A stretch of DNA of 64,000 nt, taken from contig JBBAQX010000020.1 of the NCBI GenBank assembly GCA_040400085.1, forward strand, positions 1-64,000. Direction: 5' to 3'. This document shows positions 1-9,192 of the stretch, in pieces. Below the pieces are notes generated by a model. That model was not told the DNA's origin. It worked only from the letters and a program-made list of their open reading frames with translations, and made no database searches. The first letter of the stretch is position 1. Each line of letters opens with the position of its first letter. Source of the stretch: HNR sp040400085 (lineage in GTDB: Bacteria > Actinomycetota > Actinomycetes > Actinomycetales > Microbacteriaceae). A program made the position numbers and the translations under genes.

Positions 1-120
1 TTCCTCTGCCGTTTTGGTAAGAGAGTGACTCACACACAGCCTGACATAGAGGGTTTTCATACTATTTGGGGAAAACGAGACTTCTGGGGGGGTAGTCGCG
101 TGAGAACCGTCTCGAAAAAA

Positions 121-193
121 CTTGAGCCAACTCGACTCAAGTTTGTTGACAGGGCGATGAGAGTCTACTAGCATTGAGTCATCGCGGCTCAAG
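121..193 (+). promoter_or_regulatory. dnaK promoter flanked by two HAIR (HspR) operators
   Basis: The first HAIR-type inverted repeat is at 121-141 (CTTGAGC, 7 bases, ACTCAAG). It is one base off the consensus CTTGAGT-N7-ACTCAAG. A sigma70-like promoter follows: TTGACA at 146-151, a 17-base spacer, TAGCAT at 169-174. A second, slightly weaker HAIR lies at 173-193 (ATTGAGT-N7-GCTCAAG) over the expected start of transcription. HspR binding to HAIR is known in Streptomyces and Mycobacterium; its action here is inferred. Bases 1-120 hold nothing I can identify. Confidence 0.85.
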
Positions 194-296
194 TCTTTGA
201 GTTAGCGGTGATAACAGATTTTGGCTCGCCGCCGGCGAGGCCACAAAATCCTGCCGCGGGGTGGCCCGCGGCACGTAAATCAAGGAGAAAACACAC

Positions 297-2150
297 ATGG
301 CACGTGCAGTAGGCATTGACCTCGGAACAACCAACTCGGTTGTTGCCGTACTCGAAGGTGGAGAACCCACCGTCATCGCAAACGCGGAGGGCTTCCGCAC
401 GACGCCCTCCATCGTAGCGTTCAGCAAGGATGGTGAGGTGCTCGTCGGCGAGACGGCCAAGCGCCAGGCCGTGACGAACGTTGACCGCACCATCGCATCC
501 GTCAAGCGACACATGGGTACCGACTGGACCGTCAAGATTGACGACAAAAAGTACACCCCGCAGGAGATCTCGGCTCGCACCCTGCAGAAGCTGAAGAGGG
601 ATGCGGAGACCTACCTGGGCGACACCGTAACGGATGCCGTCATCACCGTACCCGCATACTTCAACGATGCCGAGCGTCAGGCAACCAAGGAAGCCGGCGA
701 GATCGCCGGCCTCAACGTCCTGCGTATCATCAACGAGCCCACGGCAGCCGCGCTGGCTTACGGCCTCGACAAGGGTAAAGAAGACGAGCTCATCCTCGTG
801 TTCGACCTTGGTGGCGGAACGTTCGACGTCTCGCTGCTCGAGGTGGGCAAGGATGACGACTTCTCGACCATTCAGGTTCGCTCGACCTCCGGCGACAACC
901 GCCTCGGTGGGGATGACTGGGATCAGCGCATCGTTGACTGGCTGGTAACGCAGTTCAAGGCATCCACCGGTGTTGACGTAAAGGGTGACAAGATCGCCCT
1001 TCAGCGCCTCAAGGAAGCCGCTGAGCAGGCCAAGAAGGAGCTCTCGAGTTCCATGAGCGCCAGCATCCAGCTCCCCTACCTCTCTCTCACGGAGAACGGC
1101 CCTGCCAACCTCGATGAGACTCTTACCCGCGCCAAGTTCGAAGAGCTCACCAAAGACCTCATCGAGCGCACCCGCAAGCCCTTCCAAGACGTCATCAAGG
1201 AGGCCGGAGTTAAGGTCGAGGACATCGCGCACGTTGTGCTCGTTGGTGGATCGACCCGTATGCCTGCCGTTACCGAGCTGGTCAAGAAGCTCACCAACGG
1301 ACGCGAGCCCAACAAGGGTGTTAACCCCGATGAGGTCGTAGCCGTGGGTGCAGCCCTGCAGGCAGGCGTACTGAAGGGCGAGCGCAAAGACGTTCTGCTC
1401 ATCGACGTTACCCCGCTGTCTCTCGGTATCGAAACCAAGGGTGGAATGATGACCACGCTCATCGAGCGCAACACGGCCATCCCCACCAAGCGCAGCGAGA
1501 CCTTCACCACCGCAGACGACAACCAGCCGTCCGTATCGATCCAGGTCTTCCAGGGCGAGCGCCAATTCACCCGCGACAACAAGAACCTCGGAACGTTCGA
1601 GCTCACGGGAATCGCTCCGGCGCCCCGCGGAATTCCCCAGGTCGAGGTTACGTTCGATATCGACGCAAACGGTATCGTGCACGTTTCAGCTAAGGACAAG
1701 GGCACCGGCAAGGAACAGTCGATGACCATCACCGGTGGGTCTTCCCTCTCGAAGGATGACATCGAGCGCATGGTGCGCGAGGCGGAAGAGAACGCCGAAG
1801 AGGACAAGAAGCGTCGCGAGGCGGCCGAGGTGCGCAACAGTGCAGAGCAGCTAGCCTACTCGATCGACAAGCTCATCTCCGAGAACGACGACAAGCTGTC
1901 GGCAGACGTCAAGAACGAGGTCCAGGCCGACGTTGACGCGCTCAAGACCGCTCTCGCTGGCGAAGACGATGATGCAGTGAAGACCGCATTCGACAAGCTC
2001 AACGAGAGCCAGGTCAAGATCGGCGAAGCCATCTACGCTCAGTCGCAGGCAGAGTCAGCGGCAGGCGAACAGCCCGCCGAGGAACAGAGCGATGAGGACG
2101 TCGTTGACGCCGAGGTCGTAGAAGACGAAGACGAGAACGACAAGAAGTAA
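297..2150 (+). CDS. dnaK: Hsp70 chaperone DnaK
   Basis: DnaK is the ATP-dependent cytosolic Hsp70 that folds and protects proteins with DnaJ and GrpE. The 617-residue protein opens with the actin-like ATPase motif GIDLGTTNS at residues 6-14. It carries the DLGGGTFD phosphate motif, the interdomain linker with DVTPLSLGIE near residue 370, and a beta-sandwich substrate domain followed by a helical lid. It ends in the acidic tail typical of actinobacterial DnaK. The ATG at 297 follows AAGGAGA at 282-288. It is the first gene of dnaK-grpE-dnaJ and sits under a HAIR-controlled promoter. Nothing is missing and the length is normal. Confidence 0.98.
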   Translation: MARAVGIDLGTTNSVVAVLEGGEPTVIANAEGFRTTPSIVAFSKDGEVLVGETAKRQAVTNVDRTIASVKRHMGTDWTVKIDDKKYTPQEISARTLQKLKRDAETYLGDTVTDAVITVPAYFNDAERQATKEAGEIAGLNVLRIINEPTAAALAYGLDKGKEDELILVFDLGGGTFDVSLLEVGKDDDFSTIQVRSTSGDNRLGGDDWDQRIVDWLVTQFKASTGVDVKGDKIALQRLKEAAEQAKKELSSSMSASIQLPYLSLTENGPANLDETLTRAKFEELTKDLIERTRKPFQDVIKEAGVKVEDIAHVVLVGGSTRMPAVTELVKKLTNGREPNKGVNPDEVVAVGAALQAGVLKGERKDVLLIDVTPLSLGIETKGGMMTTLIERNTAIPTKRSETFTTADDNQPSVSIQVFQGERQFTRDNKNLGTFELTGIAPAPRGIPQVEVTFDIDANGIVHVSAKDKGTGKEQSMTITGGSSLSKDDIERMVREAEENAEEDKKRREAAEVRNSAEQLAYSIDKLISENDDKLSADVKNEVQADVDALKTALAGEDDDAVKTAFDKLNESQVKIGEAIYAQSQAESAAGEQPAEEQSDEDVVDAEVVEDEDENDKK

Positions 2151-2170
2151 CAACGCTCTCTCTCGAAGAT

Positions 2171-2215
2171 GCCCGTGTCGCCGGTTTCGATTACCTCGTA
2201 GCTGGCGGCGCGGGC
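2171..2215 (+). other. Hairpin in the dnaK-grpE spacer
   Basis: Arms at 2171-2184 and 2202-2215 pair over 14 positions with a few G-U pairs, around a 17-base loop. There is no long T run, only a pyrimidine-rich tail. It lies in the 149-base gap between dnaK and grpE. It could be a weak terminator, or an mRNA stabiliser that makes dnaK more abundant than the distal genes. The role is inferred. Confidence 0.4.
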
Positions 2216-2299
2216 TCTTCCTCATACTCGGCTAGTAGCCGCTGACGCGGCTGGTAACGCCGGGTTCATCACACGCTTTTATGATCCAGGAGACACACA

Positions 2300-2875
2300 A
2301 TGACTCACAATAATCAGAACCCTGACGAACCGGTTAACCCGGAGGATGCCCAGGACGCTCAGGCGGAAGACATCGCAGCGGAAGAACTCGCTACTGACGA
2401 AGAACTTACCGTCGAAGACATCCTCAACGCCGCTCAGGATGAACCCGAGGATGACGAGGCCAACGAGCACCTCAACGACCTCAAGCGGCTCACCGCTGAA
2501 TACGCAAACTACCGCAAGCGCACCGAATCGAATCGCGAGGTAGAGCGTCAGCGCGCCGTCGCCAGTGCCGTCGTAGCATTCCTGCCAGTGCTTGATGACC
2601 TCGACCGCGCCGAAAAGCACGGGGACCTCGAAGAAGGAAGCGCCTTTCAGACGATCGCGCAGAAGACGCGCGGCATCGTAGAGAAGCTCGGACTCGTCGG
2701 ATTCGGCGAAGTTGGGGAACCGTTTGATCCCAACCACCACGAGGCGATTACGCAGGTTCCTAGCGCTGCCGTGACCGAGGCATCCGTTCTCGAGGTGTTT
2801 GAGAAGGGCTACCGCCTGGGCGAGGTGCAGCTGCGCGCAGCCAAGGTGGTTGTTGCGGTGCCAACCGATGGCTAG
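2300..2875 (+). CDS. grpE: Nucleotide exchange factor GrpE
   Basis: GrpE releases ADP from DnaK. The 191-residue protein has a very acidic, low-complexity N-terminus (about residues 1-55). A long helical stretch begins around NDLKRLTAEYANYRKR, and a C-terminal beta domain contains the family pattern FDPNHHEAI near residue 148. The ATG at 2300 has GGAGACA just upstream. The 3' end overlaps dnaJ by 8 bases, so the two are probably translationally coupled. Length and order match actinobacterial dnaK operons. Confidence 0.95.
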   Translation: MTHNNQNPDEPVNPEDAQDAQAEDIAAEELATDEELTVEDILNAAQDEPEDDEANEHLNDLKRLTAEYANYRKRTESNREVERQRAVASAVVAFLPVLDDLDRAEKHGDLEEGSAFQTIAQKTRGIVEKLGLVGFGEVGEPFDPNHHEAITQVPSAAVTEASVLEVFEKGYRLGEVQLRAAKVVVAVPTDG

Positions 2876-3854
2876 CCAAGACTGGTTCGATAAGGACTTT
2901 TACAAAATACTGGGCGTAGACAAGAATATTTCGGAGGCCGACCTCAAGAAGGCCTATCGCAAGCTTGCCCGGCAGCATCACCCCGATTCCAACGCGGGCG
3001 ACGCTAAGGCAGAGGCCAAGTTTAAGGAAATCAGCGAGGCATACTCCGTCCTGAGCGATAAGAGCCAACGCGAGGAATACGACCAGATTCGCGCGATGGG
3101 ATCCGGTGCTCGGTTCACCCCAGGGGGCGGCGGCTCGGCAGGCTTCGAGGATGTGTTTGGCGGACGCTTTGGCGGCACTCGCGGGCAGCAATACAGCAGC
3201 CAGGGCGGCGGTGCAGGGTTCGAGGATATCCTCGGCGGAATGTTCGGCGGCGGAGGTGGATTCGGCGCAACCAGCGGCGGGTACCGAGGCTTTGGCGGGC
3301 CGACGCCCGGCCGGGATGTTTCTGCCAGCGTCACGCTCGACTTTGAGACAGCAACCAGTGGCGACACCGTCTCGCTCAGCACCTCGCAGGGCAAGACCAT
3401 CAAGGTCAAAATCCCCGCGGGAGTTGCCGACGGCCAGAAGATTAAGGTGCGCGGCAAGGGAGAGCCCAGCCCCGATGGCGGCCAAGCGGGCGATATCGTG
3501 CTCACGGTGAACGTGCGTAAGCACCCCGTTTTTGATCGCGAAGGCATCAATCTGCGGGTTGTCGTTCCCGTGACTTTTGTTGAAGCAACCCTCGGCGCAA
3601 CGATCGAGGTTCCCACACTGGGCGGCGAGACCGTTCGCCTCAAGGTTGCTCCGGGAACGCCGAGTGGACGCGTCCTGCGCGTCAAGGGGCGTGGAGTGCA
3701 CACTTCCAAGGGCACGGGCGATCTGCTCGCCGAGATCCAGGTCGCCGTTCCGTCTCATCTGAGCGACGAGGCCCGCGCGGCTCTCGAGGAGTTCAGCAAG
3801 GTCGGGCCCAACGAGAACCCACGCGAGGATATCCTGGCGCGGGCCCGCGGCTAG
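2868..3854 (+). CDS. dnaJ: J-domain co-chaperone DnaJ (no zinc finger)
   Basis: This is the J-protein that stimulates DnaK ATPase. The start used is the ATG at 2868 (MASQDWFDKDFYK), inside the end of grpE. The J domain has HPD at residues 38-40. A glycine/phenylalanine-rich linker covers about 80-145 and two C-terminal substrate-binding beta domains follow. The four CxxCxGxG zinc repeats of classical DnaJ are absent, so this is the CbpA-like (type II) architecture. In related actinobacteria hspR normally follows directly. Here the next gene is convergent and hspR is 15 kb away at 19023. Confidence 0.93.
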   Translation: MASQDWFDKDFYKILGVDKNISEADLKKAYRKLARQHHPDSNAGDAKAEAKFKEISEAYSVLSDKSQREEYDQIRAMGSGARFTPGGGGSAGFEDVFGGRFGGTRGQQYSSQGGGAGFEDILGGMFGGGGGFGATSGGYRGFGGPTPGRDVSASVTLDFETATSGDTVSLSTSQGKTIKVKIPAGVADGQKIKVRGKGEPSPDGGQAGDIVLTVNVRKHPVFDREGINLRVVVPVTFVEATLGATIEVPTLGGETVRLKVAPGTPSGRVLRVKGRGVHTSKGTGDLLAEIQVAVPSHLSDEARAALEEFSKVGPNENPREDILARARG

Positions 3855-3897
3855 ACAGGCCGCACGCGCGGGGTGACCGGAGCGCATCCGGCAACCT

Positions 3898-3949
3898 GTT
3901 CGCCGCAGCGTACGAGTAAGAAGCTACTTTCTCGCACGCTGCGGCGAAC
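3898..3949. terminator. Bidirectional terminator-like hairpin after dnaJ
   Basis: Two 19-base arms (3898-3916 and 3931-3949) pair with a single mismatch around a 14-base loop. They sit exactly between the convergent dnaJ and histidine kinase genes. The stem is G+C-rich and there is no clean U run. A shared terminator is the natural reading. Confidence 0.65.
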
Positions 3950-3972
3950 ACGTTTAACCGCTCCGCGAAACC

Positions 3973-5690
3973 CTAAGGGGCGCCGACCGGGATCGAGATT
4001 GTGAACGACGTTCCTTCTCCCTCGACGCTATCGACATCGAGCGTTCCCCCGTGGGAGTTGATGATGGTCTTGGTGATCGACAGCCCGAGGCCAACGCCGG
4101 GCACCGCCATCTTGCTCGCCGTAGAGGCTCGGAAGAACTTGGTCGCTAGCCGGTCGAGCTCCGCCGCGGGGATCCCGATTCCCCTATCCGAAACGGTGAT
4201 GTGGGCGCAGTCATCCTCGAGGCGCAGATTTACCTTCACGACGCCGCCTGCCGGCGAGAATTTGATTGCGTTGGACAAGAGGTTGTCGACCGCCTGCCCC
4301 AGGCGCTCGGGGTCGATGAAAGCCTCGAGCCCGTCATCCGCATCCACCTCGATCGAGACGGAACGGGCCCGCGCCGTTGGCCCTGCGGACTCCGCCGACG
4401 AGCGAACGATCTCGCTAACGGATGCCTCACGCCGGTTCAACGGAAAATGCCCCGTATCCGCCTGCGCCGTAAACAACAGGTCGCCCACGAGCCGCAGCAG
4501 CCGCTGAGCATTACGCTCAACCACTGCAAGATAGGCTTCCTGCTGCTCGGTGAGTCCATCCTCATCCTCACGCAGAAGTTCAAGGTATCCCAGCACCGAG
4601 CTGAGCGGGTGCGCAACTCATGCGAGACCAGCCCGATGAACTCGTCTTTCAGACGAACGATTTCGTGGTGTGCGGTCATGTCGGTAGCAACGAAGATTAA
4701 CCCGGATTGGTTACCCTGCGCATCCATTCTCGATGTTGTTGCGACTTTGACGGGAACGTGCGTGCCATCGCTCCTCACATAAGTCGAATCTTCGATCTGG
4801 GCGTTCCCTCTGCGAGCGGAGGCGGTAAGCGCGACGAGCGGATTCTCGCTGATGGCATCCTCGCCCAGCGCCTCCATTCGGGCATCGATCTCTGTGGACT
4901 GCTGGAACTCCACGATATTGAGCTTGCCGGCCAGGACTTGTTTCTGTGTGAGCCCCAGCATCTTCTCCGCGCCGGGGTTCCACACATTGATGTAGCCATC
5001 CATATCCGTGCCGATCACAGATTGTTCGGTAATCGAGTTCCATATGCTCTGCAGGAGGTCGTTTGCCGTGCGAAGCTCTTGTTCTCGCAGCGCCAATTTC
5101 TGGGATCCCGCGGTCACCTCGCCGAGTAATATCTCGCGTTGTCGCGTCGCTTCCGTTGCCTCACGGAGCCGTTCTCTCACGCGCCGTGCGACCTCGTTAA
5201 TAATGAGCGCTGTCATTCCGTACATGAGGGGCGTGAAGAGTGCCCGAATGAACTCCGTGCTGCTGTCTCCGTCGTCATCCAGAAAGAACGGAAACATCAC
5301 CACGATGAACGCGCCCACGGCGGCAAGAACCGCATATCTGCGTCCTTCTTCCAGGGCGATCCAGACGAAGGGCAACAGGATCATCGCGCTAAAGGGAGAA
5401 TATGCCCCGCCCGTTCCGGTGCGGAGGAAACCCACTGCCACAAATGAGAGGATTGGGACAGAGAGGGTCCAGAATGGGGCGATCCTCCGCCACGGAACCA
5501 ATACTGCCAAGAGGGTGGCCGCTCCCAGCATTGCAATGCTGAGGGTTACCCATCGCTCGTTGGTGGCAGTGTACATCCCCGTCCAGATGAATACGAGGGC
5601 AAGCGCGAACGCTCCAAGAGTGGGAACGTGCGCTTGCAGGGGGCGGCTGGACGCAGGCGAGAGTTTGGCAAAGAATCTATCAAGTGTCAT
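3973..5690 (-). pseudogene. Sensor histidine kinase with PAS domain, one-base frameshift
   Basis: Read in two frames this is a complete membrane histidine kinase. The N-terminus (ATG at 5690) has about five hydrophobic segments up to residue 175. A coiled linker follows, then a PAS domain (about 215-340, SVIGTDMDGYINVWNPGAE) and the H-box SHELRT near residue 360. The frame then breaks. One added base in the G run at 4607-4609 restores the expected continuation PLSSVLGYLELL, which joins the 207-residue downstream part. That part carries the N box (DNLLSNAIKFSP), G1 (DRGIGIP) and G2 (GVGLGLS) ATP-binding motifs. With the base restored the length is a whole number of codons (572 residues). It is either a sequencing error in a homopolymer or a real recent inactivation. 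It is last in an operon whose first gene encodes a receiver domain, the obvious partner. Confidence 0.85.
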
Positions 5691-5938
5691 GAGAAATAGT
5701 CCAGACGGATCAGGGCCAGCACGGCGACTACTGCAATTGATATGAGGGCGAAGGGAATGGCACGTTTCTCTTTCAGACGATCGGCGTTTAGCTCTCGCTG
5801 TAGCTGGTCGCGCACCTCGGTGTCCATAGTTGAATCGTAGCGCTGCGGGGGCTTACCCTCCCGGTGGGCACCACGCTGCGATGAAGATTCTGTGCTTCGG
5901 GAGGGGTCCTTGCCCTCCGGCTGTTTAGGAGATGACAT
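5687..5938 (-). CDS. Small single-pass membrane protein
   Basis: This is an 83-residue protein of unknown function. A charged, glutamine- and lysine-rich cytoplasmic segment (residues 1-60) is followed by one hydrophobic helix (about 61-80, IPFALISIAVVAVLALI) and a short tail. The ATG at 5938 overlaps the end of the GT2 gene by 14 bases. Its stop overlaps the kinase ATG (ATGA), so it lies inside a tightly coupled operon. Position and coupling are the main evidence that it is real. It may be an accessory subunit of the glycosyltransferase or the kinase, which is inference. Confidence 0.65.
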   Translation of the reverse strand: MSSPKQPEGKDPSRSTESSSQRGAHREGKPPQRYDSTMDTEVRDQLQRELNADRLKEKRAIPFALISIAVVAVLALIRLDYFS

Positions 5939-7418
5939 TGCCGGTCTTCTCCGTCTTTTCCCACGTATTATCAGCCTTGCGGAATTCCTTGATATACGAG
6001 TCGAAGGTTATCGCGCAGAGGAATGGCCCGTATCCCACCAGGTAGACCAGGAAGGGGGTGAGGATCTTCCCCACCTTCGTGGGCTCCAGCTTCTTGATGC
6101 TCCACGCGACAACCATCGAAAGGGTCACCCAGATATAGGTAAAGATCGTCCATGTTGTAAACCATGTTCTGGGGATAGTGACCCCCAAAAAGCTAGGAAC
6201 GTCCTCCTCCAAGACCCCGGGAAAGAATGTCATAAAAGTAATAAGAACTGAGATAAACCCCGGAAAGAACATCGCCTCTCGCCAACTTGATCGTCCTGTC
6301 GGGGGATCAAGTTCTGCTCCGACTATCGAGGTGTACACAAAAGTGCACGCGGCTAGCCCCCACACGGCCTTGAACATCGTGCTTTCGAGCGCACTATCGA
6401 GTAGGAAGAGCCCGATGAGACCGATGCTCGAGAGAATCATCGCGACGGGGAGGAGAAAAATTGTGAACCAGAAGATAGTGAATGAGATCGTGCCGAGGTT
6501 ATGGTCCTTGGACGGTCGGAGCCAGACCCATTTGTAGAGCTTCGTTAACTGGACATTTCCCCTGGCCCAACGGAGGCGTTGCTTCCACAAGCCGTTTATT
6601 GTTCTCGGCTCCTCGGCTAACACGATCGCATAGGGTTCGAAGACGACGCGCCTTCCGGCCAATTGTGTCTTGAACGTGGTGACCGTGTCTTCAGCCAGTG
6701 TGGTCGTATCGATCCTGCCGCCAACTGCCACCAAGTTCTCTCGAGAGTGTAGTTGGGCACCCCCTGCCAAGCAGGCCACTGCTCCCAGAACATTTTGTCC
6801 ACGGCGCGAGGCAGCCTGCGAGAGGGCATACTCGAAGGCGATAAATCGGTTCATAAAGTTTTTCTTTTGGCTCCCCTCCCTGATGTATGCCGTGACAGCT
6901 CCGACCCTGGGATCGGCGAGGTGCCTCGTGAGCTTACTCAGAGAATCCGGGAGGAAGATCACATCGGCGTCGGTGATGAGCAGGGCCTCCATCCAGTCAT
7001 CGGCAAGGATTTGCTGGAGGCCGAAATTGAGCGTGTGGGCCTTGCCCTCGCCGCCCTTTTCTCGCCGCAAATGGAAGACCTGCCCAGGGTATTCCGCCTG
7101 CTTTGCCTGTACTACCTCAGGCGTCTCGTCGGTGCTCGCGTCGTCCACGACGTAAATCCGGAGCTTATTCATCGGGTACTCGAGCGACAGCATCCTGTCG
7201 ATTGTGGTGCCGATGACAGCGCCTTCGTTCCAGGCAGGAACGACTACGCTCACACGGGGCTGATAAGGCGCCGCGCCGCGATAGTGATTCTTATACGCGT
7301 GAAGAGGTATAACCAAGAATTGATAGGCCATCGCAAGGATGGGAACGGCTCCGAGGAAGACAAAGATAATACAGATGATGATCGCTGTGACGTCTAGGAC
7401 GTGCACCCAGTCGATCAT
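5925..7418 (-). CDS. Processive family 2 glycosyltransferase (polysaccharide synthase-like)
   Basis: This is a membrane GT2 of the BcsA/IcaA/hyaluronan synthase type. It would polymerise a sugar nucleotide at the inner membrane face and move the chain outward. The ATG at 7418 gives 497 residues and overlaps the PHP gene stop (ATGA). One membrane helix is near the N-terminus (12-36). The catalytic domain shows VSVVVPAWNEG (56-66), a UDP-binding DAD triad (150-152), ED (243-244) and the processive signature QRLRW (280-284). Four to five C-terminal membrane helices follow. The nearby PIG-L deacetylase suggests an N-acetylhexosamine product such as poly-GlcNAc, but the sequence does not prove it. 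Confidence 0.85.
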   Translation of the reverse strand: MIDWVHVLDVTAIIICIIFVFLGAVPILAMAYQFLVIPLHAYKNHYRGAAPYQPRVSVVVPAWNEGAVIGTTIDRMLSLEYPMNKLRIYVVDDASTDETPEVVQAKQAEYPGQVFHLRREKGGEGKAHTLNFGLQQILADDWMEALLITDADVIFLPDSLSKLTRHLADPRVGAVTAYIREGSQKKNFMNRFIAFEYALSQAASRRGQNVLGAVACLAGGAQLHSRENLVAVGGRIDTTTLAEDTVTTFKTQLAGRRVVFEPYAIVLAEEPRTINGLWKQRLRWARGNVQLTKLYKWVWLRPSKDHNLGTISFTIFWFTIFLLPVAMILSSIGLIGLFLLDSALESTMFKAVWGLAACTFVYTSIVGAELDPPTGRSSWREAMFFPGFISVLITFMTFFPGVLEEDVPSFLGVTIPRTWFTTWTIFTYIWVTLSMVVAWSIKKLEPTKVGKILTPFLVYLVGYGPFLCAITFDSYIKEFRKADNTWEKTEKTGNVIS

Positions 7419-8194
7419 CACGGAGCCTTTCGAACCTGCACAAGTGTTGCGAGCACCCAATTATACTTTGCTATGTTCTCTGCCTGGTGACTGTCTGTTG
7501 AGAGAACCATGTGTACGCCGGCCTCGAGCGCTACCCGGATCGCCCGTTCTCCGGGGCAGCGCCACTTCTCGTTAACCTCCACGAGCGTACCCGTGCGAGC
7601 CGCGGCTTCGGCCCAGCGCTCGAGATGCTCGTCAGTGAGATGCTCCTCGCTCAGCCCGACTTTGGGAAGTATCGAAAACCAGTGTCCGAGCTGCACCCCG
7701 GGGGTTCGCTCCATGGCGTTGATGCTTGACTCAATATAGAGGTCAAGAGCATCCCCAGCCGAAAGCCCCGAATCGAGTCTTTCTCGTGTCGCGGAGGGTG
7801 ACCACGGGCCGTCGGTTCCGGGGAATTGGTGATCCCCGATGACGATTGCGCCCAGACCGTCCGGGTCGCCCAGACCTCCGTTGAGCGCAACGTCGGGTGG
7901 AAGATCCAGAGTTCCTCGGACGTCAAGCAGCTTCGTCTCGACGCCACAGTGAACGCGAAGCTTGCTCGTCGTCCGCGCGCGAACCACCTCCGCTAAAAAC
8001 TCTGGCACCCAGGTTGTTGTGCTTCGAACGTGGTCGGTCAGCCGGATATCAGTAAGCCCGGCGCGCTCACCCGCGGCCAGGTTGTGCTCGATTGTGCTGG
8101 TCGCATCGTCGGAAAATATCGAGTGGACATGGAAGTCCCCCCGGACATCAAGGTAGGGAATTGGGAGCTGCGAGGAGCCAGCGCTCACGGTCAT
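7418..8194 (-). CDS. PHP-domain metal-dependent hydrolase
   Basis: This 258-residue PHP-superfamily protein resembles the histidinol phosphatase/phosphoesterase branch. The metal-binding motif DFHVHSIFSDD is at residues 20-30 and LTDH near 52-55. Further ligands are plausible in GDHQFP and STDSHQAE. The ATG at 8194 overlaps the ATP-grasp gene stop by four bases. Family members hydrolyse phosphate esters; the substrate here is unknown. Its place between an ATP-grasp enzyme and a GT2 suggests it handles a precursor or a phosphorylated intermediate of the same product. It is not in a histidine operon. Confidence 0.75.
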   Translation of the reverse strand: MTVSAGSSQLPIPYLDVRGDFHVHSIFSDDATSTIEHNLAAGERAGLTDIRLTDHVRSTTTWVPEFLAEVVRARTTSKLRVHCGVETKLLDVRGTLDLPPDVALNGGLGDPDGLGAIVIGDHQFPGTDGPWSPSATRERLDSGLSAGDALDLYIESSINAMERTPGVQLGHWFSILPKVGLSEEHLTDEHLERWAEAAARTGTLVEVNEKWRCPGERAIRVALEAGVHMVLSTDSHQAENIAKYNWVLATLVQVRKAP

Positions 8195-9192
8195 CCCTCA
8201 TCGATTCCGGTGGGATGCGCGTTGTGCTCGGAGTGGATGATCTCGTTCACCGGAACAAAGACATCCTCTAAGAAGCGTACGTTTGCGAGTTCGGCGAAAT
8301 CAACCCGATCCGGAATAGGTGTTCCGCGAACGATGTCGAGGAGGAGCGAAGGCATATCTGCGCCCGCCGCTATCGTGAGCGGCATTGCGCCCGGAAAGCG
8401 TGGATTTACTTCGAGCAGGGCTGGCTCGCCATCGCTGTTGTATCGGAGCTGCACATTCGCGACTCCCGTGAGCCCGATAGCGCGGGCCACCGCCGTGGCC
8501 GTTTCGATGAGGGCTGGATCTTTGACGGTCCGTCCGGCAATCGACACCCCAGAATCTACGCGTTCACGGGTGCGAGGGACCGCGCAGATGACGCGGCCGT
8601 CAAGGTCGCTCAGCACGTCGACCGAGAACTCGGCGCCGGGCAAATTCTCCTGGATGATCATCTGTTCGTCGGCATCCAATTCATCGAGCGTCAGCCGATC
8701 CTCTATGAGCCTCACCCCTCGCGATCCGGCGCCGCTACGGGGTTTGATGATCACGGGGAATTCCCAATTGTGCGATTTTCCGTCCGTCGTGAGGAGCCTG
8801 GTCGTAGGAACCGTCAGCAGCGGAGCGCAGCGTTCTGCGAGGGCAAACTTGTCGAGGCAGACGCTGATAGTTGCGTCGCTGGGAGAAGCCACGGCGGTGC
8901 CCTGCGCCACGAATTCCTCTTTTCGCGGGGCGATATGTCTCAGCTCAATATCTACGGTGGAGAAAAGCACATCAATGCTGTCTTCTCGGCACAGGGCAAG
9001 AAGGCTGTCGGTAAACCCGGGTGCAGCGCCGGGCTCGATAATCCGTCGCCTCTGCGCTGGAACAAGATAAAGGCCGCTTGCCCAGCCATCCATATCCGCC
9101 GAGAATAGTTCGACATCGGGGCGTCGAAGGAGTGAACGAATAACTGCTACTCCGGCGGGTCCGCCAGCTCCCGTCACGAGAACTCGAATCAT
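8191..9192 (-). CDS. ATP-grasp ligase (carbamoyl-phosphate synthase-like fold)
   Basis: This is a 333-residue ATP-grasp protein. A Rossmann-like pre-ATP domain (MIRVLVTGAGGPAGVAVI, 1-18) precedes the grasp fold, with FPVIIKPRSGAGSRGV (ATP lysine and loop) around residue 150 and the metal-binding end LLEVNPRFPGAMP. Enzymes of this shape activate a carboxylate as an acyl phosphate and join it to an amine or similar nucleophile. The substrate cannot be read from the sequence. It is coupled to the REC-PIG-L gene by an ATGA overlap. An amine exposed by the deacetylase would be a plausible acceptor, which is inference. Confidence 0.8.
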   Translation of the reverse strand: MIRVLVTGAGGPAGVAVIRSLLRRPDVELFSADMDGWASGLYLVPAQRRRIIEPGAAPGFTDSLLALCREDSIDVLFSTVDIELRHIAPRKEEFVAQGTAVASPSDATISVCLDKFALAERCAPLLTVPTTRLLTTDGKSHNWEFPVIIKPRSGAGSRGVRLIEDRLTLDELDADEQMIIQENLPGAEFSVDVLSDLDGRVICAVPRTRERVDSGVSIAGRTVKDPALIETATAVARAIGLTGVANVQLRYNSDGEPALLEVNPRFPGAMPLTIAAGADMPSLLLDIVRGTPIPDRVDFAELANVRFLEDVFVPVNEIIHSEHNAHPTGIDEG

